Positions 45,546 through 56,819 of a DNA stretch of 64,000 nt are shown piece after piece. Each line of letters starts with the position of its first letter. The first letter of the stretch is position 1. The notes under the pieces were generated by a model. That model ran no database searches. It was not told the DNA's origin and saw only the letters and a program-made list of their open reading frames with translations. Both the position numbers and the translations under genes were made by a program. The stretch is from Anastrepha obliqua (Eukaryota; Arthropoda; Insecta; Diptera; Tephritidae): NCBI RefSeq assembly GCF_027943255.1, contig NC_072895.1, forward strand, positions 40,150,001 through 40,214,000, read 5' to 3'.

Positions 45546-46059
45546 AGGTTGCTTTGAAAGTAGTTTCACAAATTCATTTCTGTGTGAGACTTGCTTCTGT
45601 GCTATTCAAAAAAATAGGTGTGCCAGTTAAATTCTATTTAAAAAAATGATTATTTAACATTTTGTTTAGAAAACTGGAAAGCAAATATGAACAACTAAAT
45701 TAGATAGGAATGAGCAAAATTTAAATATTTCGCTTTGCCTTTACTTTCGAAGAAAACACTGCAGCGATGAAGAGCTTCAAATCATTGTAAAGAAAAAAAC
45801 ATAAAGAAAAAAATTTAAAAAATAAACTAAATACTCTTTTGCTCTGATCAAATTTTAAGCGAATGCCTTGTCGTTTAAAGATACACCCGAAAAAAGTGGT
45901 CGCAAATGCAAAACAACCAAAAAATGGACACGAAAAATATTGGGCGTGCTAAAAACATTGTAACATAAAATTTGTATAAGCTATAGAAAAAACTTTTATT
46001 ATATTTTATTTTATTTTATTTTATTTTCTCATATCAATTCTCTTTGCTATATGTAATAT
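45546..46059. repeat. No gene; TTTTA pentamer microsatellite
   Basis: A run of TTTTA units lies at about 45999-46026. Otherwise AT-rich with nothing recognised. Confidence 0.6.
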
Positions 46060-46960
46060 GGCGAAATTTAGATTTGACTTATTAAGCGATGGTTATTAGT
46101 TTTTATTACGGTATATGCGGCTCTCTGCCAATTATTGCCTAATATTTTTGAATAGGTCGCAAATGTGTATAGTTCCGCGAGTTGTGGACCTTTTGAACAA
46201 TATTTACTCCATGGTTTTGATACCATTCCACGGCAAAACATCTTTAATGGCACGATGCTAAATCGGGCACCGAACGTTTTTGCAAACCCTCCGTATAAAT
46301 TTCTGGATTTATAGTGCCAGTAGTTATGAAAGTTTTGCTTTTCATAACACATTGACAGTTGGCTTGCCAAGCCGAATATTTTTTTGGGAACTTGCCAAAC
46401 ATTTTTTGCTTAAAGGCCGTATAAAACTCAGGTATAAAACTCAGCGCCCAGAATCTGCTTAAAGTCTGGTTTGACGTATGTTTCATCGTCCATAACCACA
46501 CTGCCATATTTATGGATTTCTTGACTTTATTACTTTCACGCACGTGCTTTGGTACTCTTATTTGGTTTATCATTTCGATTGGGTTTTACAATCTATTTAC
46601 ATATATAATCGTAAACCTTCACTTTTGCGCATTTTTTGGACCCAACCTTTCGACGTATTGGCGTGTTTCAAAGCATCTCGAAGTAAACGGCATGTTGTTT
46701 TTGCAATAATCACACCACTCCTTTGGGTTGTGACTGCAATACAAATCCCACTTTCAGACCTTCGTTTACCCGACAAGGTTTCAATCAACTTTTTTAACAC
46801 ATAATTTACCATACTTTTCCGACTATTTAAAGTTTTTGCTATGGCATTGTGCGACCATTTTCTGCTTTTTGCGTACAATTTTCTCCGCAAGCTCACACTA
46901 AACGAAACATATTTTGAATACGTAGAATACGTAAAAGTTATGAAAAGTGAATACGTCAAT
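46060..46960 (-). pseudogene. DD37E Tc1-like transposase, catalytic Glu changed to Gln
   Basis: Minus strand: SVSLRRKLYAKSRKWSHNAI, AKTLNSRKSMVNYVLKKLIE (HTH), a shifted second HTH ending KGWVQKMRKSEGLRLYM, then VMDDETYVKPDFKQILGAEF (first Asp), KQKMFGKFPKKYSAWQANCQ, CVMKSKTFITTGTINPEIYT, and VPDLASCH (second Asp). After a stop come EWYQNHGVNIVQKV and HLRPIQKY. Thirty-seven residues separate the second Asp from the third acidic position, which is Gln (CAA) instead of Glu. Spacing and motifs identify the DD37E group known from mosquitoes. The upstream end is cut by the TTAA element at 46964. Confidence 0.82.
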
Positions 46961-46963
46961 TAA

Positions 46964-47422
46964 GGAGTCCTGGTGGTCTAGAATTTTCAAAAACTCGATT
47001 TTTTTCTTTGATATTTCGAAAGTATAGGCCTTTAAGAATATACTGTTAAATTTTGAAAGGATATTCCCAGTATTATCGATTCAACAGCCGTTTTAGCAGG
47101 TAGAGTCAGATTCGTCACGTGGCGGCATCAATAGTCGTATTTAAATGGTCAAAACTTTAAACTCAGTTATTTCAAAACTACTTTTTTTGGTCTAGTGTTG
47201 TCAAAAAAAAAATATTCAACCGAATCGTCTGAAATTTTAATTCAATTCGCAATTTTTTAACTTATTAATATTACAAAAATTTAATTTCTTTTTTCAATTT
47301 TGTATGTAAAAGAAATGAAATAAAAATCCTAAAAACAATTAAATATCGTTCTTAATTTTTTTAATTGTAAAAAAAATTCCTGAAAATACCTAAATTTTTT
47401 AGCTCTAGACCACCGTGACCCC
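46964..47422. mobile_element. TTAA-flanked MITE (459 bp)
   Basis: TTAA at 46960-46963 and 47423-47426. TIR of about 19 bp: left GGAGTCCTGGTGGTCTAGAA, right inward GGGGTCACGGTGGTCTAGAG. The left subterminal region AGAATTTTCAAAAACTCGAT is nearly identical to that of the inner TTAA element at 16952 although the tips differ. It contains TTTAAGAATATACTGTTAAA, shared with the element at 6234-7414. Non-coding. It abuts the DD37E relic. Confidence 0.85.
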
Positions 47423-47519
47423 TTAATAATAACAACAAGCACAAAGTGTACTAAATACAATCGACTAGTTTTTTTCGTGCACACTCTTTATAAATACTTC
47501 AAGTCTCTACAAAGTAATC

Positions 47520-48445
47520 TACAGCGTCATATGTAGAAATAGAAAAACGTTTCGATCTTCATGTAAGTGACGTAACAGTTCGTAGACGCGTGTTGGAGCA
47601 CAAATTATATGCATTAATACAGGGTGATCAGACTGGAGGCACTTTTCCAATTCGGTGTGTTTTTGTATATCGAGGAAGTAAGTCTGGGCAGTAGCTCCGT
47701 AGTCCGTAGTTCGTCGTCCGCGAAATGCTGAATATAATCCCCAATACAAGGCCAAGACCGTCAATAATGACGGTGTGAAAGTAAGGATATGGAGAAGTTT
47801 TACTTACAGTGGCGTTGATAAAAAAATAATGGATCAGCAGGTGTATGTGAGAATTTTAGAAAATGCAATGTTGCCATACGCTGAATCGAATATGCCATTG
47901 AATTGGTTGTTACAGCAAGATAACAACTCAAAACACACAAGTAAATAAAGTTTCGGGTCAAGGGACTTGAGGTCATCTGACTTCAACCCTATAGAAAATC
48001 TATAGGCGGGCGTAAAAAGTTGCCGATTGTAAGTCATCAAACTCCATAGATCTATGGAACATAGTGCAGCATGAAAGCAAATCTCACTGAAAAGGTGTCG
48101 TGATCATCAATTCCATGCGACGCAGATGTGCAGAAGTAATAAGAAATCGTAATTATTCAACTAAATATTAGGAAAACTAACGTAAATAGCTAAATAAAAT
48201 ACTTAGTTAAATTTTGTTTTATTATTTGATTTATTGAGTCTTGTGTTACAGTCCTATTCTTTTGAACTGTGGATTATTGAGTTTTTATATTAAAATATTT
48301 ATTTTTCTTAATATTAATAAAAAAGTTTAAATGTGTGGAGAGGCTGTATGAAATTAACAGTTTGTTACTGAATAAAATTGTATTCTATTTTTCAATAAAT
48401 ACAACTTTTTGTTTTTCATATTATTTTGAACACAACTGTACATAT
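47520..48445 (+). pseudogene. Tc1-like (DD34E type) transposase relic
   Basis: FDLHVSDVTVRRRVLEHKLY (second HTH, 47550), degraded sequence, then KTVNNDGVKVRIWRSFTYSG (about 47750; the V-M-V-W-G-C-F motif), DKKIMDQQVYVRILENAMLP, YAESNMPLNWLLQQDNNSKH (second Asp in QQDN), then a deletion to SSDFNPIENL (third motif, usual SPDLNPIENLW, Glu retained). Three blocks in family order with stops between. The 3' untranslated part extends to TATTTTGAACACAACTGTA near 48440, which resembles a Tc1-like TIR. A CAGGGTGATCAGACTGGAGG segment at 47624 may be an insertion. Confidence 0.75.
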
Positions 48446-49598
48446 GCAAAAGGGTCGATCAGTAAGTGCTTCTGTTAGCACCGCTGATGAAGTTTACAAC
48501 TTTCATTTTTTCATCTAATATCCACATAAGTCCTCACGCCACTTCCGTTCACTTTTACAAAAACAAATTGTTAAACTTTTCAAAGTATAGTCAACAACGT
48601 TTTGAAATTAATAAATGTTCCTTTGAAAATGGATCTTCAAATCATAGAACGCATAAAAAATTACGTGTAACAGTCCGCACAACCAAGTGGGGCTTTTAGG
48701 GTTTAAACAAATTTAAGAAAATATCATAAATTTTGTTTGTAATAACTTAGAAAAATTTGAGGAAGTTCAGATGGAATTTGGAATCTTTGGAAAAAGGGTC
48801 TTTCAAAAGGGATGCATAAATGCCTGTGGTGAATAATTCCTAGACGGTACATTTTTATGTCATCTTTGACATTTGTCAAGTAGACAGTATTAGAATTTTA
48901 CACGACAGATGAAATAAGCTACTAAGGCAGCAAGGTGCCCACATGTGAAAACGGGACAAAGTCAAAACAGAAATTTGACAGATGTTAACACACTTTTTGT
49001 AGGAGTTGTAGATGTGGAGTTAGTGCCAACTGAAGTTTGAAGTTGTGCTATGGACTGTTGCTTTCTGTTGCATATGTGAAAGTAACATTTTAGCGGCGTC
49101 CTCAATGTGGGGATGAAAGATTTGCGAGAATTTGTTGTCGCGCATTCAGAGCAGCGGCTGCGTGAGTCGAGTAGTCAATGATTTGGAAGTTTGCGTATGA
49201 CTCAGTTAGGTAGTAACCCATTCGCAACAATTTAATGTATTTTCTACTAAACGGCTACATCTTAGCCTTTTGGGGTGAGGTAGGGCTCAAAACGCCTTCG
49301 CACTTACAGCGACAGTCGTCTACTGCATTGACTGGTGTGGCCACTAAAACAATCTCTCCCCCTCCTCCTCTTCTGGGGAGACCCCCTCCCTGGAACTACT
49401 TTCTGCATTACTTCGGAAGGCCTCAGAAAGGCGTCCATGGAATGGACCTGGGTCCACCATATTTGTAGCCAGCTTCATGCTAGTCTTCATGTCTCTGTCT
49501 GTGAGGCTTCGCTTTGTTGTACTGAGTTGAGACCCATCTTTTTCAATGTATCTTTTCATCGCATTCCAGCTGTTCTCGCGTTCTAGCATTTTGCTGTT
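48446..49598. other. No recognisable gene
   Basis: The minus-strand frame at 49344-49589 (RSLTDRDMKTSMKLATNMVD, ending in a Glu-rich run) is open for 81 codons but has no family I recognise. Nothing else found. Confidence 0.35.
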
Positions 49599-49600
49599 TA

Positions 49601-50640
49601 CAGGGTCATAAATTTAGTTTGGAAAATTAATTTTATTCAATTCAAAGTAAAAATATGAAAATAACATTAAATTAAGAATTAATTTACTTTTGCTCGATAT
49701 GACCACCTTTTGCCTTGACTATGGCCTTGAGACGGTCCAGAAACGAATCACAAGCTGCCCGAATGTGACTTGTAGGTAGTTTGGCCCACTCGCGGACAAC
49801 GGCTTTTTTCAGCTCCTCGAGACTGGTGAATCTTTTAGTTCAGGCTTAGCTCTCCAAAATGGCCCAAAGAGGATAATCCATCGCATTCGCGTCTGGTGAA
49901 CTTGAGAGCCATTGTGTGGACGTTATGACGTTTGGGACGTTGTTTTTTTTACCCATTTTCGGTTCACACGAGCTTTGTGAGACGGTGCCAAGACCTGTTG
50001 AAACATCCATGGTTTGGGACTGAAATGTTTGTCTGCCCACGGCTTCAAAGTAACCTCCAGAATACTTTCCCGATAATATTTCGCATTTACCTTGACGCCA
50101 GGCTCGATGAAAACGATGGGAGAGCGCCCAACTGCGGTTACAGCGGCTCAAACCATTACCTGTGGCGGGTGATGCCTCCTGGTAGTCAATCGCTGACTCA
50201 AATTCTCGTATGAACGGCTGGTCAAATAAACCTAATCGTTTTGAGCGTTTACGAATTGTTCAATTTAAAAAAATTTCCCGTCAAAAAACACAATGTTTGG
50301 AAATTGACCGCTTACAGCCAAGCGAAGCAACTCCTTCACTCTCTCAAATCTGACTTGTTGCAGCTTTGGTGTGAGATCATGCGCCTTTTGGATCTTGTAA
50401 GGCTTGTCTTTGAGATCGTTTTTCAGTATGCGGCATATGATACGGTCACATATTTTCAGTCTTTTCGTCATTTGATTGACACTTCGTCGGGGATTTCGCT
50501 CAAGTCGCTTCTTCACTTTTTGAACCATTTCACGGGACTTTGCAGTCTTTTGATGACCACCCAGGGCCATCATCGCTCGACCCCGTCATCGCTCGGGGCA
50601 TCGAAATATATGCACCTGGGATTGCTTACCTTACACATGC
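49601..50640 (-). mobile_element. maT-like DD37D element, nearly full-length relic
   Basis: TA (49599-49600) then CAGGGTCATAAATTTAGTTT, the same subterminal sequence as 36745 but lacking the 30-odd bases between. Minus strand from 50573: REMVQKVKKRLERNPRRSVN, QMTKRLKICDRIICRILKND, KAHDLTPKLQQVRFERVKEL, GQFPNIVFFDGKFF (first Asp; usual SDEKFF), then in other frames VWAAVTAVGRSPIVFIEPGV, QTWMFQQVLAPSHKARVN (second Asp block, degraded), FTSTQWLSSSPDANAMDYPL (third Asp) and GGHIEQK-like end near 49690. The N-terminal helix-turn-helix and right TIR are not recognised. Confidence 0.82.
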
Positions 50641-51984
50641 AGTACAGGTATTTCCATTTGTGTAAATTGAGATTGGCAGAAACTCAACCCTCAGGCCGCA
50701 AAGACGTCAGACGCGTTCAGATAACGATAAGTCGAAAATCATGCACATCGTTGCACTTAATACATCTCATCATCATACAGAAGGCAGTATACTTACGATG
50801 ATTTTCCTAAGTGTATCCAATCGTATTTTTCTTTTACTGAAGACAACAATACTTAGTACTAATACTTTTAGCAGGATTGGCGGATAATCCATTCTAACTC
50901 CATCCATTGCGGTTTAGAAATAAATACTTTGTAACAAGGCCTCAACGAACTCAACTAACTACTTATTAAAATTAGCATTAAAGCAAAACACTTTTATTAT
51001 CAAATAAAAATCACACAAAAAATTATTTTTATAACTCAAATATTCTATTAGCCAATACCGATTCGCATAAATTTAACACCATAAAGTGTTTATTCAACTA
51101 ACTTTATTTTGTATTGCATGCGTTGAAATTACAATGTATGAGTGTGTATGTATGTCTATACGTATGCATACTTGATATGAGTATAATTGGCGTAGACATC
51201 CTTTGCTCGATATATGGCCCTGGTTCGCCTACAATTTGTGGTGACGTTTGGCCGTGGAGAGCCTGACAGCTTCATGCAGGCGGTGTTGACAATTTATATA
51301 AGAAACTCTAGACAGCTACGAGGAAGAATTGTTTTTCTATGATTTGATGTTTCATGTAAACAGCGGGGCTCGAACGCCGGACTAACCGTTTGGTGGTGGC
51401 ATATAAATATAAAGAAACAAATAAAAATATTCGAAAACCAGTCAAATCCCAAACGTGAGAAGTGCAAGTCGAGGTAGTAGGTAACAATGCCACACATTTT
51501 CTCTACAAATGTCATCGCAACAAATGAAATGGGTAGGAAAATAATAATAAAAGTGGAATAAAAATAATTTGTTAATAAGTAATGACAAAAACAAAAAAAA
51601 AACAAAAACAATAAAAAATATTAAGTTTTCGCTTCATAAAAATCTGTAATATACTGTCGCAAATTTATGGCTTTTCGCCTAGCACACAAATGTGACGCTG
51701 ACTATGGTTGCTGTTGTACTTTGTTGCTATAATATGTTTTTGTTTCTTTTTGTATTTTTTTTTTTTTTGTGCTGTAGTACTACTTCGCTATTCTTGGCTT
51801 ACAGCGTTTTTACAAAAAGCCAGGAAAATATAAAAATAAAATCACAAATTCACAGTCGTATTATATGGATACTTTGGAGTTTACAACTCGCAAAAATACG
51901 AAAACAGAGAAAAAAAAGAAACAGTAAATATTGAGATTTATGAGCAGCATAAATTACAGACATACGTATTACTTTAAATGTAAC
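50641..51984. other. No recognisable gene; microsatellites
   Basis: TATG-type repeat at about 51140-51175. AT-rich; no coding motif. Confidence 0.45.
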
Positions 51985-53290
51985 TGCAAATATTTATATG
52001 TTTGTATGTTAGGTTTAGACCAGGCGTATGCAAGGTGGCGCAAATTTCTTTTTCCTTGTCCACCCCGCTTGGGAGCATAGGGCCTCGACAAGACTCTTCC
52101 ATCGTAAACAATTCTGGGCTGTTGTTTTTGCGTGGTCCCATGTAATGTCGGCATCTTTTTGTGATGCTATCTGGTGGTTTTCTAGGGGTGTAACCTATCC
52201 ATTCTCTGTGTTTGATTTGCCACAGGATGGGCTCCTCCGCGTCGTTGTTGACGGTGTTCGACTTTGAATATTCTACAGATGAGGCGGTTTGTTGACGCAA
52301 GGTTGTAGCCTCTATGTGGAAGTCTTAAGGACCAGCCATCTTTAATCTCCGCATAACAATACTGACTTCACACAAGAGCTGAATATTCGCAGTTCGGGAC
52401 GCCTAGAGATTTACGAACTCGCCCACATTGTACGCATTTGCCCTACATCGCCCTTGCTTTGTTTAACCTGTAGTTTACATCTTCATCTGCTCCGCCGACT
52501 TCTGTGAGAGTGCAGCCGAGGTAGCAGAAACTTTCGACAAATTCCACCGGTATATGTCTTATTTTATTGTGGTTGAATTTCATAGCCTGGCTATGCTGGC
52601 CTCCAGTCCGACAGTACGTACCAGAGTGACTAGTTTATCCGCCTTCGCTTGGATGTGAGAGATCTGTTGAAACTCCATTTAATGACTCTTTCGTGCAGAG
52701 TCAATTGGTCATGACGTTGTCTAGGGCGATTGCGAAGAGAAGGGGCGACAGGGGATAACCCTGCCTTACGCCTGCGTTGGTGGTGAATGGGTCGCTGATG
52801 TTGCCGTTGTGATGCACAGTCAAATCAGAGTTCTCGATAGGGATCTGATGAGGCGAACTACCTTTCTACACAACGTCAGCCATGTTGAGTCTCGTTTGAT
52901 TGTGCCGAATGCCTTCTTAAAGTTAACGATGCTGTAAAGCGGAGAGCGCCACTCAACTGATTGTTCTAATATGATGCGAAGAGTGTTTGATTGGTCAACA
53001 CAGCTTGCACGCCCCTTAAGGAGCGATCGATGCATCGGGGGGGTGTGTATGATCGTGGCTACAATTTTGTAGATAGTGTTGAGCAGGGTTATTCCTCGCC
53101 AGTTGCCGCAGTCACGCAAATCGGCTTCCTTGGGCAACTTCACGATAATGCGACTTGTCCAGGACGGAGGCAGCTTTTTATTGTCCCATACGGATGTGCT
53201 GTGGCGATGAAGAATTTCCGGTGAAACTTGCGAGTGGGCGATCAGTAGTTCTGGCTGTATGCCATCTTCGCTCGCGGTTTTGTTGAGCTA
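51985..53290 (-). pseudogene. Non-LTR retrotransposon RT, longest relic
   Basis: Minus strand from 53290: NKTASEDGIQPELLIAHSQV (D-x-I-x-x-E-L motif), SWTSRIIVKLPKEADLRDCG, NWRGITLLNTIYKIVATII (N-W-R-G-I-T-L-L motif), GRASCVDQSNTLRIILEQSV, EWRSPLYSIVNFKKAFGTIK (usual VDFEKAFDSI; Asp of FEKAFD changed to Gly). Then degraded palm, PFSSQSP, AKADKLVTLVRTVGLEASI, VSATSAAL, SRTANIQL and, at the C-terminus, EPILWQIKHREWIGYTPRKP (usual KWLGHTLRKP) and RKNNSPELFTMEESCRG. The full RT order is readable over 1.3 kb, so the insertion is longer than others in the window. It starts within RT (5'-truncated) and lacks the YADD box. Confidence 0.85.
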
Positions 53291-53917
53291 CACGATTATT
53301 ATTATTATTGATTATTAATTAATCATCCAATTTTTTGTGAATAAGTTTTTTACTAATGAAAAAAAAACATAATTTTGAATGATGGGAATTTTTATTTTGT
53401 CTTTTACGCAAACCATAGCATGTCTGTATGCATACTGCAGCTGTCTAATTCACCTTTCGATAGGTTCATTAATTTTGCGCCACCTTGTGCAAGTACATTT
53501 GTATGTAGTTAAGTTGGTATTTTTGTGCCTTAATGGCCATAAAATCATAATGCACTTAGGTATTATATTTGACGTTGGAAGTAACTAAGTATGTATGTAT
53601 ATGTGTGTGTACGAGTATGTTAGCCGTTCAATTGTGCTTTATTTATTTCTTTGTTTGTGCAACACTTGAGCTTCAAATGAAAATGAGTTAAAGTGCAATT
53701 ACAACGCGCATATATTTTAGCACAAATACTTAAGGGTTCATTTTTATTTAAATTTTTTTAGTAGAAATTTAAAATTAAATAAAATGCATAAATAGTAAAC
53801 TAACAAGCTGAGTATTCACTTTATTGAATAATGCTTTTTTTTGCTTTAGTGCCTGGTTCTAAAGTTGTGTCACTCGTTGAAACTCTTTGGTTCAGATAAA
53901 CGATTTATTCAAAGATC
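53291..53917. other. No recognisable gene
   Basis: AT-rich, with short GTATGTATGTATATGTGTGT-type repeats at about 53588-53612. Confidence 0.45.
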
Positions 53918-54035
53918 ACCCCTCGGCAGACGCATACCTCCGAGTATATTCCTGCCACGAAAGGCTGTTAAATTTCCCAAATTTACTTCAATATTTTATG
54001 TAGGAGGACGAGGAGCACGGCCAAACACTCAAAAA
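53918..54035 (+). repeat. tRNA-derived SINE, decayed
   Basis: CACCCCTCGGCAGACGCATA, CCTCCGAGTATATTCCTGCC and GGAGCACGGCCAAACACTCA match the body and 3' end of the SINE. Middle segment deleted, tRNA head absent. Confidence 0.75.
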
Positions 54036-54049
54036 TATATATAAACAAG

Positions 54050-54850
54050 GGGATGCCCTTTCAACAACCATCTTCAATCTAGTTTTGCAGTATGCTATTA
54101 AAGGCTTCATGAGATCGGGGTATATATTTCCCAGATCCACTCTGACTATATGATACGCGGCCGATATAGCATTTGTCGTCCGTAGAAGACTTCTTTCTGG
54201 CGATAGAAAAAAATACTAGATTGGTATAACTGGCAATAAACATAAGCAAAACCAAACATATGAGGACCTCAAAATTGAAAACGAAAGCGTCTGGCGTTAT
54301 TGACATCAAAGACTTCAGTTTTCAAAGCGTGTCCAAGTTTACATATTTCGGCGCACTAATAAGTAACAGGATTTATAAATCGTTCATTCGACCCGTGTTG
54401 ACCTACGGCGCAGAACCTTGGAGCATTAATGTTGCAGTTGAGGGGCGCCAAAAAATATTTGAGCGCAAAATATTGCGTAAAGTATTTGGCCCAATACGTG
54501 AGGGAGACAGTAAGTACAGAATCAGGACCAATAAGTAGCTGTTACGCCTCTGCGATGGCGAAGATATTATAAGATTTATCAAGTCGCAATGCATCAGACG
54601 GGCAGGTCACATCATCAGCTTGGATGACGGTAGGCTACAAAACCTTCCGCTGAAATACAATCCTTTATGCTCAAGACCCCGTGGAAGGCCAAAAACAACT
54701 TGGCTGCAAAACGTCACCGAGGACCTGGAAAAATTAAGCGTAAAAAACTGCAAGTCTCCAACTCTGGATCGTGTTGAATGGGGGAAGACTGCTAAGGCAG
54801 CTAAAGCTCACGGTGGGCTGTAACGCTGATGTAACGAGATGATGATGATA
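54050..54850 (+). pseudogene. Non-LTR retrotransposon RT 3' region
   Basis: Frames give TTIFNLVLQYAIKGFMRSG, then YAADIAFVVRR (YADD changed to YAAD), SKTKHMRTSKLKTKASGVID, SVSKFTYFGALISNR, a deletion of about 70-80 residues, YKSFIRPVLTYGAEPWSINV, GRQKIFERKILRKVFGPIRE, and after a stop RAGHIISLDDGRLQNLPLKY, SRPRGRPKTTWLQNVTEDLE, LDRVEWGKTAKAAKAHGGL and stop at 54821-54823. The C-terminus (WxxxAKAAKAHxGL) is intact. A GATGATGATGAT tail at about 54838-54850 is the probable 3' end. Confidence 0.85.
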
Positions 54851-55071
54851 TAGAATTTTTTGTTCATATGTTGTTGTGTTATTGCTGTTAAACCTCGAAA
54901 GGAGTTTGTTACATCTTATTAGAAATTTTTTTTAAATGGGTTTTTGGTCAAATGCAATTTTGAAAACGTCTACCGCTGAAGTACTTCATTCATTCGCTGT
55001 TTTTTATCTCTGATATACACTGCCTTAAATAACTATAACACCAGGATTTACGGACAATTTTTGCCAACTTA
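54851..55071. other. Spacer
   Basis: Nothing recognised. Confidence 0.3.
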
Positions 55072-56125
55072 TTGGGCATGGGAATAAGTTTCCGTCCTTT
55101 CTTAGCCAAAGTTACAAATTATTTAATCAATTAAATAATTTATGATATTATTTAAAGTATGTCCCATTAGAAGCAACAACTTTACTCCATCTTTCAGGCA
55201 GCATACGGATTTCTCTGACGGAAAATTCGAGTTCTTTTGACTTGATCGATTCATTGAGCCAGTTTGCGATGCTCTCGTAAGAAGTGAACCGCTCTCCAAT
55301 AAAAGCTGGTAATCCGAAGGTGTAATACCTGGGGAATACGGCGAGTCTAGCAATTCCCCATTCAGTCTCTCTCTAAATATTTTTGGACCGATTTAGCAAC
55401 GTGTGGCCTGTCGTTGTTATGCAGCAAAATCGGTGTGTCATGCCTACCGTCCCATTCCAGCCACTTTTCTTTGATCGGCAGTGATGGTTTCAGATGGTTT
55501 AAGGAGTTTATAATAGATGGCGCCCTTCTGATCCTGATCCCACCAGATGCACAACATAAACTTTGAAGCATGAATACTTTTTTTCGCTGCCGAAGTGAAC
55601 CCGGTACCTTGCAGACTTCAACATTTTTGACGCTTATCTTAATAGATCAAATTTTTCATAGCCAGTGGATATGCTATGCAGAAAACATTTTTTTTTCTGC
55701 CGTCCGAGAAGCATCTCACACGTCACCAAACGTCTGTCGATATCCCTTTCCTTCAATTTATGTGGCACCCCGTTACCTGCTTTCTGGACCATTCCCATCG
55801 CGTGCAAACGTTGGCCGACAGTTGATCTGTCAACATTCAACCCTTTAGACATATCAGGAAGGGTTCGACATGCGTCCTTATCCAACAATTGTTGTAGAGT
55901 ATCTTCGAATTTTTTCGATGCCCCTGTGCCATCTTTATCACTCACGTCGAAATTGCCACTTTGGAAGCGTCGAAACCACTCTTTACAAGTTGTATTTAAT
56001 GGAGCGTGATTACCGTAAATATTTATCAATATAAAACACGTTTCAGCTGCACTTTTCTTTAAAAGTTAATAATGAAGCATGACTTTCCGCAATTGCTGTT
56101 TTTTCGGGACGAACGTAGCCATTTT
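55072..56125 (-). pseudogene. Mariner DD34D transposase relic
   Basis: Minus strand: ATG near 56122 MATFVPKKQQLRKVMLHY, then LINIYGNHAPLNTTCKEWFR, RFQSGNFDVSDKDGTGASKK, FEDTLQQLLDKDACRTLPDM, GLNVDRSTVGQRLHAMGMVQ (second HTH), KAGNGVPHKLKERDIDRRLV (usual WVPYELK), LGRQKKKCFLHSISTGYEKF (first Asp of TGDEKW changed to Tyr), a large deletion, EWDGRHDTPILLHNNDRPHV (second Asp: usual LLHDNARPH, reads HNND), AKSVQKYLERD, then LDSPYSPGITPSDYQLL (third Asp). The low-coordinate end shows TTGGGCATGGGAATAAGTTT near 55073, a possible TIR. First and second catalytic positions are altered. Confidence 0.83.
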
Positions 56126-56818
56126 TGACGTCAGATAAAAACGGATCTTTACGCTTCAAACAAATGTAAACTACTGCGATCGAGACCTCACATACATATA
56201 CTTTCAAATCACCAGTATATTTTTAAGCGAAACATCCCTTAACTAAAACTTAACTAATAGTTGTTTTTCATTAAGTTCTAATTATTTTTATGTAAATACA
56301 TATCATTCGACTACACAAACGTTTAAAATTTTGCTCAAATTTAAAAAAAAATTAAGTTTCTATAAAAATTCCATATTTTTTATACGGAATTTTTATATTT
56401 AATAAAATGTAAGTCTCAAGTTCCTTAAAACTTGCATTTATTTTTGAGAAGTTTTTTGTTTTGCTGAAGGCGTTGGGAGCTTTCTTCCATATATCGAATG
56501 CTAGAAATTTTTCGTATATATTGTAGAGAAAATACAGAAGATCGCCAGTAAAAAGGAAAAAAAATCAAAAATCAACTTTATTTTTTCCATCATTTCAGAA
56601 TGAATAACACTACACTAATCGAGGTACTGAAAACTAAAACAGATGCCCGGATACACAGGCACCCAGCTTGCCCTTGAGCTTTGAGCAATTGGTGTGTACC
56701 CTACAATTTTTATACCACCTCCGAATTTGGTAATGGCAGCAAAATACTTGGAGCTTTGCATTGCGAAGCGACTGGTATTAGATACAATTTTAGATTATCA
56801 TGTCTACAGTGTAGATAT
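56126..56818. other. No recognisable gene
   Basis: AT-rich; short inverted AAATTCCATA/TATGGAATTT-like sequence near 56360-56395. Nothing else. Confidence 0.4.
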
Positions 56819-56819
56819 A

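Noticed and set aside
49235..49589. Pro-rich/Glu-rich overlapping frames as a novel gene
   Set aside because: Low-complexity CTCC/GGAG sequence produces them on both strands; no family recognised.
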